Shown: positions 24,953-37,271, counted from the stretch's first letter. The stretch is DNA of 64,000 nucleotides from Tenrec ecaudatus (GCF_050624435.1 NC_134531.1:251238812-251302811); one strand, 5' to 3'. The notes: generated from the sequence alone by a model not told the origin. Numbers and translations are program-made.

Positions 24953-25112
24953 AGAAGGATCCCTGGTGGTATAACGGATTATGCTGCAGAGTTAGCAGTT
25001 CCAACCTTCTAGACATTCTGCTGGAGCAATGATAGGCTTTCTGCTCTCCTAAAGACATAAAGACGTGTGGTTCCGCTGTGCTACAGGCATTGATGGCAAT
25101 GAATTTGGTCTG
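24953..25112 (+). mobile_element. AfroSINE, cluster copy 1
   Basis: GGATCCCTGGTGGTATAACGG start, then GGCATTGATGGCAATGAATTTGG end. Confidence 0.75.
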
Positions 25113-25305
25113 ATAGTGCATATGGTTAAGCATTTGACCACTAAGTGAAATATCTTCAGAGATACTTCAGAAGATTGGCCTGGCTATCTGCTTCAGAACG
25201 TTCACAATCTTAAACAAACAAACAAAAAAACAAACCTCTGTGGAGTTTCACTCTGTACAGAGGAGGTTGCCATGAGTATGAATCCACTTGTCAGCAACTA
25301 GCAAA
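25113..25305 (+). mobile_element. AfroSINE, cluster copy 2
   Basis: CATATGGTTAAGCATTTGACCAC, an A-rich insert at 25210-25235, GTGGAGTTTCACTCTGTACAG and GCCATGAGTATGAATCCAC. Confidence 0.65.
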
Positions 25306-25351
25306 AGCATGAAAACATACTTAGTGAATATAAGACTGTACTATGGATTAA

Positions 25352-25535
25352 TTAGGATCGCTGGTGGTACAGTGGGTTATTCATTGGGCTGCCAACCAAT
25401 AAGGTCAGCAGTTCAAAACCAACAGTCGCTCCAAAGGAAAAAGATGAGCCTCTTTATCCCTGTCAAGGTTGACAGTCTCAAAACCTCACAGGGTTCCTAT
25501 GAGGTGTAACCAAGTTGATGGCACTGAATTTTGAG
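25352..25535 (+). mobile_element. AfroSINE, cluster copy 3
   Basis: GGATCGCTGGTGGTACAGTGG start, AAGGTCAGCAGTTCAAAACC tRNA-like body, TCACAGGGTTCCTATGAGG and GATGGCACTGAATTTTG end. Confidence 0.85.
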
Positions 25536-25844
25536 GTGATTTAAACGATATATATAACACAAAATGAACATTTTTAAATGCCAGTCAATGTATCATTGTT
25601 TTTTAGTGGATATAATACATTGACATACTTTATTTAGACACATTTTAAATGATGGGCAATTACGTGTTTTTTTGAGAGATAGAAGCTGTTAGAAATAATT
25701 CCACAATGAGACACTTTTGGGCGTATCACTGTTATTTCCTTGGATGAGAGCCTTGAAAATGGAATAATTGAATCAAAGGGAAAATATTATGAAATACATA
25801 TTAAGAAATTATTCTCAAGAGAGTTTCTATTTATCTATGTCTTG

Positions 25845-26025
25845 GTAACATAGGGGGTGCCATGTTTGGCTGCTAACTACAAGGTCAGCAGTTCAAAGCC
25901 ACCAGCCATTCAGGGCTGGAGAAAAATGTGGCTTTCAACTCCTGTAAAAAGCTTTCGTCTTGGAAATTCACAGAAGCAGTTCTATCCCATCGTCTAGGGT
26001 CACAGTGACTTGATGGCAGTGATTC
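25845..26025 (+). mobile_element. AfroSINE, cluster copy 4
   Basis: TACAAGGTCAGCAGTTCAAAG, ATTCACAGAAGCAGTTCTATC and ACTTGATGGCAGTGATTCTG are in order. Confidence 0.85.
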
Positions 26026-26174
26026 TGTTTTTCTAGCAATATCATTTTACATGATTATCACTCATAATACTGTTCTACATTATTATCATTGGAAGGCCTT
26101 GTTCACCTCTATTTTCTTTGTTAAACTAGTGAGTAGAAAAGAACCGTCCATCACATTAAAATAAACATTTCTGT

Positions 26175-26269
26175 GTTTTTAAAAATTATTTTATTAAGGG
26201 CTCATACAACTCTTATTACAATCCATACATACATCATTTGTGTAAAGCACATTTGTACATTCATTGCCC
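26175..26269 (-). mobile_element. Very short L1 insertion with 11-bp target-site duplication
   Basis: Only about 95 bases of the L1 3' end, antisense, led by a T-rich tail. The direct repeat AACATTTCTGT flanks it at 26164-26174 and 26270-26280. Confidence 0.88.
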
Positions 26270-26457
26270 AACATTTCTGTTTTAACTAAAAGTTATATTT
26301 ATTCCCTATTGTATACAATTCTTAATAATGAAATTCTATAGCACATGTATGGTGTTGGGAGATGTATTCTAATCAATTACTAGTACCACACATACACCAC
26401 ACATATTATTTTCCCAGCATCCAAAGTTCTTTCAAATTAAGAATATTAGACTACTAT

Positions 26458-26668
26458 GAGGAGGGTTGCGATCATAAGTTGGGCTGCTAATGGTTGCTAA
26501 CCCCAAGATCAACATTCCCAATCAACATTTCTCAAGGAGTCGCTCCTTGGGAAAAGAGATGCATTCTGTTCCTATAAAGACTTACAGCCTAGGAAACCCA
26601 AAGAGGGAGTTCTACTCTGCCCTATAGGATTGCTGTCGATCAGAGTTGACCTCATGGCAGTGAGTTTA
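26458..26668 (+). mobile_element. AfroSINE, cluster copy 5
   Basis: GGGCTGCTAATGGTTGCTAAC, AGACTTACAGCCTAGGAAACC, CTGCCCTATAGGATTGCTGTC and CTCATGGCAGTGAGTTT end. The tRNA-like part carries an internal repeat. Confidence 0.85.
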
Positions 26669-26674
26669 TTTTGT

Positions 26675-29135
26675 GGGGGCTTATTTAAATATCTTTAGCT
26701 TACTAGCTTTATTCTTTGGGGAAGCTATAAGAGAAATTAAATGGGAAAGCAGTTAATTTTATGTCATTTTTATTTAATGAGAGCTTCATGTTCTAGGTAC
26801 TGAATTAAATATTTCCCCTGAATTGTCTGTCATTCTTATGAAATCTTATGAAACTATCCCCATGGCAAAATGTTCTCATGGCTCTACTCTAAGTGATAAC
26901 AAGTTATTTAAATCCAATTCTGATCCTTCGACGTCATTTCATGCTAATAATGATATGAATCCCTTCTGTTTTGGGGATGGAATAATGTGATTATTAATAA
27001 TGGGATGTGATATATATATATATGGTAGCAACCCTGTTTGTTCATCAGAAAGTTAAAGAATCAGAGGACAGTGGATTGCCTGCTTTCCGCCATTTCTTTA
27101 TTTCTCTTTCTTGCTGCCAGATTCCCGTATAAGCCTGTCACGCAGGCACGCTGGTTTGTGTGAGAGCTGATACCCTTCTTTTCTCATGGGCACCCATCCA
27201 TGCCTGCTCTGTTTCTCGTCAGCGAGAGGCAATGTGCAGTCCACCAAGCCTCACTCAACACTCATCCAGGGGCCTGTACATTCTCAAGGAGTACAACACT
27301 GGCCTTGGTGATTATGTTGTCACTGGTCTCTGGCTTCTGGGACCAGAGAGTAAGGGGGCTCATCACACTGGGAAGCATCAACCGGCTGTCCCTCACGTCA
27401 CCAGTCCTGCCGTCACTGAACCGCAAGCAAGGGTGTCTTGATTTACATCCAGGATGTGACTTGGGTGGGTTGAGCTCATTGTTTACAGATCCACAGACCC
27501 TGAGGAAGAGGTACTTAATTGCTCACAAATATCTTCTCCTGAGCACTTCATACATATTAAACTTTATCCCTTTTCCCTTATTGTAATATGCTTTCCATTA
27601 TGAGAGGGAAATCTCTGAACCTCTAGCAACCCTTGCAGGCGGAAAAAGTATAGCTTTCCAGCCTCAAGCCTAGGAGAGAATGGATCTAAACAAGGAAAAT
27701 GTCATATTAGAATGGCGTGGCTGTCACTCTACTTTTGCCTGTGACATCGGGGAGCACTGATCTTCGACATGGAGATTCATTTCTAACTGAAATGTTCAGA
27801 AGATAAGTGACATTTACCTTTCTTGAATGCTTGTTGCTTACTATGCCTTTGGATTGGGTGGTTCACTCATTTTGAACTGGGTGGGAGAAAGATGAACAAT
27901 GAGATTAGCAGCGAGGATGTTCAGCTCACTCTGAAGGGAGCTCCCCAGGCGCTTCTGGATCAGTCCACCAAACACGCGCTCAGATTTTTGAAGAAGCTTG
28001 ACTAATTCAGACCCTTTGCATCATGACAATGCACGCATGTCAGCTGTGCCTCTTTGAAGCTTTTAGTGGTGACTCCGGAGACGGCAAAAGACAAAGAAAA
28101 CACACACACACCACATTTCATACTTTACTGTTTATCCATTAGAAATGAGACCCTTAAGAATTCAGATAACGTATATACATGGTGCTTTGGATTTAGGCTG
28201 ACAATTTATGCAGCGTGAAAGCAAAATATACAGCATCTGTGTGAAGCATGTGTTCTGGTTCGAGGGCAATGTGGAGTCAGACGGAACTTGCCAGACTGGC
28301 CAGATGGGCCCGTATCTTGCAGGAGGCCCTTGATAACACTCTGCTTGGAGTTCTATCATTGCTTCTCGGCTGCTGTTGGGCTCAACAATCTTTTAAAAGG
28401 CAGGGATCTTTCCTCAAGAGTTGGCAGAGAGATTGATGGTATTGTGAACATGAAAGGTATTTTAAAAAGAAAGTCCTTCCAGAACCCAGCACTGGAGTCT
28501 AGTTTAGGTTTTCGGTCTTGTGCCTACGGGAGAAAGGGCGCCTCTAACCAAATGCAACCACAAGTACAAATATGCCCTGGTCGTCAGTTTCCAGAGCCGC
28601 CGAGCATGTATGTATTCCATAGAACATGTCATGAGCATTTCAGCGAGACGGCCCGATCGTCACACGGTTAGCCGCACATTAAGCTGCAGAGGTAAATTTT
28701 TCACAATCTCAACTGGCTCTTGGTGTGAAGATCTTCTAATTACTATCATAACTGTCTGGGGCCTGAAGAGAGACAAATTTAATTAGCAAGGTTTCCACAA
28801 TTATCCTGGATTTTGAGAGAAAATAGTCCTGAATAGGCTAGCAAGGAGAAAATGCTTTTGTAATGGAAACATTCCATTTAACAAAAAATTTTTAAAAGAA
28901 GTAAACTAATTAACACCATTGTTTTATCACAACTAACAAATTATTAATCTAGGCAATGATCATTTTATTAGACTTTGAATTCTGAGCATCCTGTTTGCAA
29001 AAATTTTATTCTTAAGCTGTGATCTTTTTGCCCATTGCTCAGTGTCCAACAATCCATGTTCTTGCATCAGGAACTCCAGTGCAAGGAGGAACACTAGAGG
29101 AGGGGTCTGCTGGCTTCGTGCATCTCTAGTTACAT
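26675..29135. other. Longest repeat-free island, possible conserved non-coding sequence
   Basis: About 2.4 kb without any recognised transposon, in a window where they are otherwise dense. No long open frame stands out. The part at 28640-28830 keeps several CpGs and two homeodomain-type TAATTA cores (28736-28743 and 28778-28787). Short simple repeats only: (TA)n at 27010-27022 and (AC)n at 28101-28113. Confidence 0.4.
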
Positions 29136-29139
29136 TATG

Positions 29140-29690
29140 TGTGGTAGTTACATAATCTGGTCTCAATTTGCGGATTAAGAGTGTATGGGTGGAGCCTAAC
29201 CTGTCAATCAGGATATAGCCAAGGGGGCCTCTGTGCGGGCCTGGCCTTCTCCTGAGGATTCTGGGAACTCTGTATTTCCTCCTTGGAGGTGGAAGACACA
29301 TTCTCTCTCTGCTCACTCCCTTGGAGACTCTACTGACAAGGTTCACTCCCTGTGAGACATTTCTGAGAAGTCACATGAAGTTACCCCGAGGCAGTCAGAG
29401 TTTCAGAGCTGAAGGAACCACGTGGAGACCCCTGCCACCACTGAGATGCTTACAATGCCACTGGATCCACACACTGGCCTGTGATCTTGCATTCAGCATC
29501 ATTGCATGTATTTTATGAGTCTGAAGAGGACTTTATAGATTGGTGTTGGACATATGGGCCAATATCGGACTTGTGGACTTGATCTGAACTGGGCTGGGAT
29601 GTTTTCTTAATTTTCAATTACTCATATATAAACCTCTTTCTTATACACATATGACTGTCTATGAATTTTTCTCTCTGGTCTACTAGGACT
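29140..29690 (+). mobile_element. MaLR-like solo LTR (subfamily A)
   Basis: Starts TGTGGTAGTTACATAATCTGG and ends in a TTTTTCTCTCTGG...GGACTAACA block. Shares CTGAGATGCTTACA, GGTGTTGGACATATGGGCCAA and GGGATGTTTTCTTAAT with the subfamily B copies. The exact right border and target-site duplication are unclear. Confidence 0.6.
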
Positions 29691-29699
29691 AACATACCA

Positions 29700-30000
29700 T
29701 GTCAGCCTGGAGGGAAGCACTGGGAAATGTGAAAATAAAGAGATTTCTTGGACACTTCTTTCACAATTTCAGAATGTCTGCTAATATCTATTTATCATTA
29801 AATTGCCATTGAATTTGAATAATATAAATAAAATCCTGAACCTTGTTTTAGGAGAAAAAATATCCCAAATCCACCTATATTTTATAGAGATGGCTTTAAG
29901 TTTTAAATAATACAAAGAGAAAACTGTTTCATCTGGATAATGAAGACCATCAGTATGAGTCCATAATTGAAGCCAGGAAGCAGGATATTGGATACCTGCC
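29700..30000. other. Unique sequence between two LTRs
   Basis: About 300 AT-rich bases. No internal retroviral code is visible, so the two LTRs are separate solo insertions rather than a provirus. Confidence 0.4.
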
Positions 30001-30509
30001 TGTGTTAGTTCATTGTGCCCACCTGGCTGATAAACACAGGTGGGGTTAATTGAAGGGTGGAGAGATAAATGACTCAGTGAGCCTCGCCTTTCTAGTTCTC
30101 GGGTCTCTTGCTTCGTGATGGTTGGACCAGGGTGAAGCTGCCTTAGCCAGTTCCCTGCTTCAGCTAGCAAGGATCACTTCCTGCAAGATATCCCTGAGGA
30201 GAAGCCACATGGACCTACCTGATGCAGCCCTGGGTGCTGGAGCAGCTGTGTGGAGACCCCTGCCAGTGCTGAGATGCTAACATGTTCACTGACTCGACTT
30301 TCCCCCTGCAGTCCGCATCATAGTGTGCTTTGTGAGACGGAGGAGGATTGGTAGATTGGTGTTGAACATATGGGTTAATGTTGGACGTTTGGGGTTGGGG
30401 AGCACTGGGTTGGGATGTTTTCTTAATGTGCACTCACCCTTTATATAAAACTCTCTCTTCTACATGAGTTTCTGTGGATTTGTTTCTCTACAATACCCAG
30501 ACAAATACA
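30001..30509 (+). mobile_element. MaLR-like solo LTR (subfamily B)
   Basis: A 509-bp unit that starts TGTGTTAGTT and ends ACAAATACA. It is flanked by CTGCC (29996-30000) and CTACC (30510-30514), a 5-bp duplication with one difference. A TATA-like TTATATAAAA lies at 30441-30450. TG...CA ends and a 5-bp duplication fit an ERVL-MaLR solo LTR. Confidence 0.65.
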
Positions 30510-30519
30510 CTACCATTGT

Positions 30520-30892
30520 TTCAGCCAAAGACAGAGACTAGGTTGATTCAGAAATCGTAAGTTAAAGTTTGCAAGGGATTGACAGAAAGAAACAGTGGGA
30601 TTTTACTCCTTCCAAATTGCTTCAAAGATTCAGTGAATATAACACAAGTTATATATCGTAAGGTTTTTAAAAAATGGTCAGAATACCCACAAAAAATGGG
30701 ACAACAGGAGCAAAGTTCATAGGAAAACAGTCTACATTTCCCCCATCAAGTTACTAACAGTTATTTTCATCACTCCAGGGCCTGTCAGACTCATACCCCC
30801 TAAGGCTTCAGGCTCAATTGCTTATGTAAATGATCCTGCTTGTGAGCTTTCTGAGTTACAACATTCCTACTGAATAAGTATAAAAGGAGTTT
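30520..30892. other. Unique sequence
   Basis: No repeat or gene recognised. Confidence 0.35.
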
Positions 30893-31757
30893 TAAAAATA
30901 ATTTTATTGGAGGCTCATACAACTCTTATCACAATCCAGAAATACATCCATTGTGTCAAGTACATTTGTTGCCAGCATCATTCTGAAAACATTTTATTTC
31001 TACTTGAGCCCTTGGTATCAGCTCCTCATTTTCCCCCCTCCTTCCCTGCTCCCCCCTCACTCATGATCTCTATGATCTGTTCCCCCTTTTCACCCCACCC
31101 TCCCTCCAACCTCCCGTTATCACCACTCTCACCACTTGTCCTGAAGAGATCATCTGTCCTGGATTCCCTGTGTTTCTAGTTCCTATCTGTACCAGTGTAT
31201 ATCTTCTGGTCTAGCAGGATTTGTAAGGTAGTCTTGGGATCATGGTAGTGGTGGGGACAGGGGGAGAGGAAGCATTAAAGAACTAGAGGAAAGTTGTATG
31301 CTTCATTGTTGCTATACTGCACCCTGACTGGATTGTCTCCTCCCCGCATCCCTTCTGTAAGGGGAATGTCCCATTGCCTACAGATGGGCTTGAGTTTCCC
31401 AATCCGCACTCCCTCTCATTCACAATGATATGATTTTTTTTTGTTCTTTGATGCCTGATACCTCATCACTTCGAAACCTCGTGATCACACAGTTTGGTGT
31501 GCTTTTTCCATGTGGACTTTTTTTTTTGCTTCTGAGCTAGATGCCGCTTGTTTACCTTCAAGCCTTTAAGTCCCCAGACACTGTATCTTTTGATAGCTGG
31601 GCACCATCAGCTTTCCTCACCACATTTGTTTATGCACCTGCTTTGCCTTCAGCGATCATGTCAGGGAGGTGAGCATCATGGAATGCCAGTTTAATAGAGC
31701 AATGTGTTTTTACATTGAGGGAGTACTTGATTGGAGGCCCAATATCCATCTTCTACT
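30893..31757 (-). mobile_element. L1 3' UTR fragment, antisense
   Basis: The 3' terminus with its tail is at the left (AAAAATAATTTTATTGG), the 5' truncation at the right after CCATCTTCTAC. It holds a single 245-bp unit. An imperfect flanking repeat (AAAAGGAGTTTT near 30886 and AAGAGGAATTTT near 31759) may be its target-site duplication. Confidence 0.85.
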
Positions 31758-31759
31758 AA

Positions 31760-32220
31760 GAGGAATTTTTTTTACTGCAAGGGGCTGTTACATTTGGGAT
31801 TTTTTAGCCAGCTAAATCTTAAACTATCTTATAATTCTATTATTGATTGACAGTAGGCTAACTCTTCACTCCCTCTATCATAATGATTTCCAAAGGATTC
31901 ACAGTCATAAAATATGGAAAATAATGTAATTTATCACAAAATTATGATTTGAAACAGACCAATTAATCACAACTGCAGGTGAGATTGTAGAAGCCAGGAG
32001 AGGCAGCATGGTTGGAAAAGGGAACACTGCTGTGGATCACAGGACTGCTTCTGGGGTTCTCAGATCAGCGTGACCAGGATGTTACTCAAGACTGTGAAGC
32101 GCGGTCATGCACACCCAGGAACGTCCCAGATCAAGAGATTATTTCCACCCACCACCCACCTGGCTGGTCAGGGCAATCCTCTTTCAAATACACTCTGCCT
32201 GAGAAGATCCATGCTAACCT
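31760..32220. other. Unique sequence
   Basis: No gene or repeat recognised. Overlapping frames of 107 and 74 codons near 32012-32335 run into the adjacent SINE and look like chance. Confidence 0.35.
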
Positions 32221-32225
32221 TGCCA

Positions 32226-32410
32226 AGGCGCCCTGGTGGGGGAATGGTTCAGAGTTGGGCTGTGGTCCCCATGCTGGGCAATTTGAAACCATGAGCAGCT
32301 CCACTGTAGAAAGACTGGGCTTTTTAATCCTGTGAACATTTACAGTCTTGGAAAGTCACTAGTGGTTGCTATGAATCAGCATTGACTCAATGACAGTGAG
32401 TTTTTTGTTT
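32226..32410 (+). mobile_element. AfroSINE
   Basis: GGCGCCCTGGTGGGGGAATGG start, GAACATTTACAGTCTTGGAAAG, GGTTGCTATGAATCAGCATTG and CAATGACAGTGAGTTTTTTG end. Confidence 0.85.
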
Positions 32411-32869
32411 GTTTAGTCAGTGTTGACAAAGAACTCAATGCTGTATTTATGTCTGGACTCAAAATGGATTTAGGGCTCTCATTGTAAACTGTTGTCTTCC
32501 ATTAACAAAGTGCTGAGGATTTAAGGTCTGATACAAAAGTAAGCCCAATATTTATTGATAGGATAATAAACTATGACAAATTCCCTTAATTATTATGTAA
32601 CAGTAGAAATCAATGAATTGTATATAAATTCATTATGCATTAGAATCATCTCCAAAGCAGTGAAAGCAACCAGGATCTATGTGATGGCAGTGAGTTTGTT
32701 GTTTACTTCTATACAAGACCATGGGCAAATCTAAATAAAATTCTGAGTGATAAATACACAAATGTTATGAAACTATAAAATTATAAGTGCCTTTTCCTTA
32801 TTATGTTCAGAAATAAGACATACCTGAGACAACTCCCCATCCTACTTAGCCCAGTGTGATGGTGTCCAT

Positions 32870-32985
32870 TCCACTGCTTACCCAAGGGGTCTCTCCTTAG
32901 GATACGAGATGTCGTAGGATGCAGAAATACATAGCTCACAAGTGACCTGTGCTTTGACGTGATGGCACTGAGGATGGTTTGGGGT
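32870..32985 (+). mobile_element. AfroSINE fragment
   Basis: Degraded body with the GACGTGATGGCACTGAGG 3' end. Confidence 0.4.
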
Positions 32986-33051
32986 TGTTTCCTTCCTAAT
33001 GATCTGTGCCATTTGAGCTGTTTTTCTCCCGGGAAAGCATCCTAGGAAGTG

Positions 33052-33247
33052 CGTGTCTTAGTGGAGTACACATTGGGCTGTTAACAGTAAGGCAAGCGGT
33101 TCTAAACCACACACAGTTCCATGAGAAAAAGATGAGACTACATACTCCATAGAGATTTATAGTCTTGGGAAATCCACAGGGGGAGTTCTACTCAGTTCTG
33201 TGGGGATATTATGAGTTGGCATCTATTCAATAACAGTAAGTTTGGGT
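33052..33247 (+). mobile_element. AfroSINE
   Basis: GGGCTGTTAACAGTAAGGCAAG, AGATTTATAGTCTTGGGAAAT, GGGGGAGTTCTACTCAGTTC and a GTAAGTTTGGG end. Confidence 0.8.
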
Positions 33248-33259
33248 GTTTATGTTATG

Positions 33260-33720
33260 GCCTGTTGAATATGTACAGAAAGCAAAGTCACAGATTGCAG
33301 GTCACCCTGAAACAGAAGTATTTTGGTCAAGGAACCCAGAGCATCAGAAAAACATTACCAGATCAGCCGGGGAGATGTTTGAAAGTGAATAATCTGATTA
33401 ACCATATCCTGTACAGAATCATAACCCCGCCCTCATGCATACTTGTAATTGGTCTTGAGAAATCTATTGTATATTCATAATTGCTTCGGTTTACTTCCTG
33501 GTAAATACATATAAAAAGTAAACGCCTTTTTGGGGGGTGAGGGGAGCTTGTCTTAGTGACACTTTTCCTGGCCTGCTCTTTGCTTCTTCAGCCAAAATAA
33601 TGTTTTCCTTCCTTTTACCTTCACCTGGTTTCCACTTTTTTTCTCACCAGGTGACACAGGGGTCGGTAATGTTCCCACAAAGTAGGTGGTTTGGGTATCC
33701 TGTTGCAAGTAAGTCAATTT
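33260..33720 (+). mobile_element. Class I-like ERV LTR (probable)
   Basis: The order fits a gammaretrovirus-like LTR: CATAACCCCGCCCTCATGC upstream, a TATA-like ACATATAAAAAG near 33508, a G-rich leader, a C/T-rich stretch after AAAATAATG, then CACCAGGTGACACAGGGGTC. No internal viral genes follow. Borders and target-site duplication were not found. Confidence 0.4.
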
Positions 33721-34767
33721 ATGAGACAGGGGCAGAGGAGAGCCAGCGCGTGTGTTTGTTGAGCGCTGGTGCCCAAACTCACAGATCATTTGTCAGCTGG
33801 TCACATTGTGTGTCGCTGTGATGCTGGTAGCTTTGTCGGTGGTATTTCAAGTGCCAACAGCGCCACCCAAACCGCGCAGGCATCCGCAGAGCTTTCAAAC
33901 TAAGAGCAGACTATGAAGATGGAATTGGCTATCAACTGCTGAGGAATTAACCAATAAAATTTTTAGGGGCAGAATCAAAACACTGTCAGATGCTGAAACC
34001 CTCATGAATAGAAGCAGGACATTTTCAGGTATAAGGCCAGATGACGAGCCCCTCAGGTCACAAAGCACTTAAAATGAGACAAATTCCTTCTCAAAATAGA
34101 GTCAACCATAATAGCATGGATGAAGGAAATCCTGGGAGAGTAAAGCATTTGGGACATCTCTTGCTGATGAGGCATGACTCAAAATGAGAAGAAACAGCGG
34201 CACGCATCTATTAATGATTAGAGCTTGGAAAGTACAAAGTATGAACCTAGGACAATTGGAACTTGTCAAAAATAAAATGGAATGCATAAAAATCTTAGGC
34301 ATTACTGAGCTGGAATAGACTGCTATTGGCCATTTTGAACCAGAAAGTCATATGCTTTACCATGCCAGGAAGGACTGATTCAAAAGGAATGGTGATATAT
34401 TCATTGTCTAAACGGACATTCAAGATCTACTTGAAGTACAATGCTGCAAGTGATAGTATAACATCTCTCCGCATCCAAGGAAACCCCGTCACTACAACTT
34501 TTATTCAACATAGGCACCAACCACAAAAGCTAGTGGTGAAGAAAGTTAAGAATGTCTTCAGTCAAAATTGGTCAAACATTCCATCAAGATACATTGATAG
34601 TTATGAGTGACAGGAATGCAAATGTTGGAAACAAAGGAGAAGGAATAATACTTGGGAAGCAGGGTCTTGGCTATAGAAATAAAGCTGGAGACCACATGAG
34701 GACTAAGGTGTGCCTGACCCAAATAATTCTATTTTCAATTCTGGTACTGTGCTTGCAGCCAAGATAC

Positions 34768-34985
34768 ATATCATGTTAGTGCTGGTAGCATATTGGATTA
34801 AGCGTTGGGCTGCTAACCGCAAGGTCAGCATTGAAGCCACCAGCTATACTTCAGGAAAAAGATGATGCTTTCTACAACTCAAGCCCCATAAAGACTCAGA
34901 GTCTTGGACACTCACAGAGACAGTTCTACCATGTCCTGTAGAGTCATTAGAAGTTGCAATTCATGTGTTTGACTGTCAGTTTGAA
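34768..34985 (+). mobile_element. AfroSINE nested in the RTE
   Basis: GTGCTGGTAGCATATTGGATTAAG, GGGCTGCTAACCGCAAGGTCAG and ACAGTTCTACCATGTCCTGTAG are in order. The flanking sequences are both RTE. Confidence 0.85.
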
Positions 34986-35573
34986 CTTGACTCTGAAGAT
35001 TGCATGATATAATTTTACAATAAAAATGATGTCTTCATCGATGATACAGTTTTTCAGCAACACAAACAGCGACTAAGTATCTGGATATCAGTAGATGTAA
35101 TACACAGATAATCATCTTTATAGATGAAGGGGAAATTCAATATATCAGTCAGAACAAGCCCAAGGGCCAGCTGAAGTATAGGCCATCAATTGGTCATATT
35201 TAAGTTCAAGTTAAAACTGCAAGAAATAAAAATAAGCTCATGAGAGCCAAAGTATAGCCTTGTGTATGTTCTAACTGAATTTGGAGACAATCTGGTGAAT
35301 AGATTTGACACATTAATCACTAATTACTGAAGACAGATGAGATTGTGGATAACATCAAATACGCCATACATAAGAAATACAAAAGGTCATTTAAAAGATA
35401 GGAAGGAAAAAAGATATAAAGTGGATTTCAAAAGACTCTGAAACTTATTCTTAAGTATATAATGACTAAAGTGAACTGAGGAAATAATGAAATGAAAGAT
35501 CTGGAAAAAAAAATTAGAGTTAGGAGGTCAAAAAGAACCTACTCGGCATATCTCAAGCTTAAAAAATTACAGT

Positions 35574-36098
35574 AACGATGAAACATACAACTTTCCTCTA
35601 GTTCCTAAATGCTTCCTCCTCCCCCACTATCATGATCCCAGTTCTACCTTACAAATCTGGCTAGACCAGAGGATGTACACTCATACAGCTATGAACTGGA
35701 AACACAGGGAATGCAGGGCGGATGATCCCTTCAGGACCAGTGGTGTGAGTGGTGATACTGGGAGGTGGAGGGAGAGTGGGCTGGAAACGGGGAACCAATT
35801 ACAAGGATTTACATATAACCTCCTCCCTGGGGACGGACAACAGAAAAGTGGGTGAAGGGAGACGTCAGACAGTGCAAGATATGGCAAAATAATAATTTAT
35901 AACTTATCAAGGGCTCATGAGGGAGAGGGGGTTGGGGAAGGAGGGGAAAATGAGGAGCTGATTCCAGGGGTTTAAGTTTACAGCAAATGCTTTGAGAATG
36001 ATGAGGGTAATGAATATACAAATGTGCTTTACACAATTGATGTATGTATGGATTGTGATAAGAGTTGTATGAGCTCCTAATAAAATGATTTTAAAAAT
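35574..36098 (+). mobile_element. 5'-truncated L1 nested in the RTE
   Basis: Sense L1 3' end from GATGAAACATACAACTTTCC to CTCCTAATAAAATGATTTT. About 525 bases. Confidence 0.88.
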
Positions 36099-36189
36099 AG
36101 AAATTCAGATGAAAACTGGGGAAAAAAGAATTACATGACATGTACATCATTTTGCCAATGATATGGTTGGGGAAAAAAAAGAATTACAG

Positions 36190-36508
36190 TATTAATTCCA
36201 GTCTCGATTACAGGGACCAACCTGGAACCCCCTCCCAGAGGGACAAATAATGGAAAAGTAGTTGAGGGGTGACAAAGGACAATGTAAGACATGGAAATAA
36301 TGATCTATAACTTATCAAGGGTTTGTGAGGAAAGGCAGGTTGGGGAGGGAGGGGGAAGAAATGGAGAGCTGAAATCAGGGTCTCAAGTGGGAAGAGAATG
36401 CTTTGAAAATGATGATGGCGGCCTATGTGCATATGTGCTTGACACACTGGATGAATGTATGGATTGTGATAAGAGATGTAAGAGCCCTCAATAAAACTAT
36501 TTTTAAAC
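36190..36508 (+). mobile_element. Second 5'-truncated L1 nested in the RTE
   Basis: Starts near CTCGATTACAGGGACC and ends CCCTCAATAAAACTATTTTTAAA. Same strand as the previous insertion, about 90 bases away. Confidence 0.85.
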
Positions 36509-37231
36509 TCCAGCCTTGAGCACAATACTGAAGCATTTCTTGGGTGAGATATTGAATAATACAAGAAGCATCAAAAGAAGATGAAAGGAATCAAGAGTCA
36601 CTTTACCAAACGAACGAGTCAATGTTCAAATACTTTAAGAGGCATCATGTGATGAAGAACCAGTGGAACTGAAGGAAGACATTCACGTTGCGTTAAATGC
36701 ATTGAAAGAAGGCCAATGAAAATGCTTCAGCAAATGAATACGCCACCAGTGGGTCCCATTTTTCGAAGCCAATGGCCTTTGGAAGAAAGACAATGTGACC
36801 ACAGAAAGGTGATCCAACAGAACGTGGACTATTAAACAGTAGAATTAATATTACATACAAGTGAAATTTATCCAGGATAATTAAAATTTATCTTTGCATC
36901 ATTTTCATTGTAGCAGTATATAGATGAGGAATTGCCAAAGATTCAAGTCAGATTCAAAAGGGAATATGAAATGTAATATATCGTTGTTGATGTCTGATGG
37001 ATCTTGACTGACAGCTGAAAAATATTAGAAGAATGTTTATCTGTGTTTGCCTCACTATGCAAAGGCATTTGACTAAGTGGATCATAATGAGCATTGAATA
37101 AACTTGTGAAGAAAGGGAATTCCAGAATATTTCATTGTACTCTCAAGGAAAATCTACATCGAAAGAGACAGTGCTTCTAACAAAAAAAGTGGGGGGAAAT
37201 GTGTTCCAGAGTTGTGGGGCTTTGTTGTTTT

Positions 37232-37271
37232 ATTTTTGTTGTTGTTGTTGTTGTTGTTGTTGTTGCTGTTT
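37232..37271 (+). repeat. (GTT)n tract inside the RTE
   Basis: A run of about twelve GTT/TTG units with one GCT variant, between two RTE blocks. Confidence 0.9.

Noticed and set aside
27160..27586. Overlapping frames of 93 and 128 codons in the repeat-free island
   Set aside because: No domain, poor start context and no splice partners. The lengths are near what chance gives in GC-balanced sequence.
29140..30509. Two same-strand LTRs as the ends of one provirus
   Set aside because: They belong to different subfamilies, are only about 300 bases apart, and have no viral code between them. The right-hand copy has its own 5-bp duplication.
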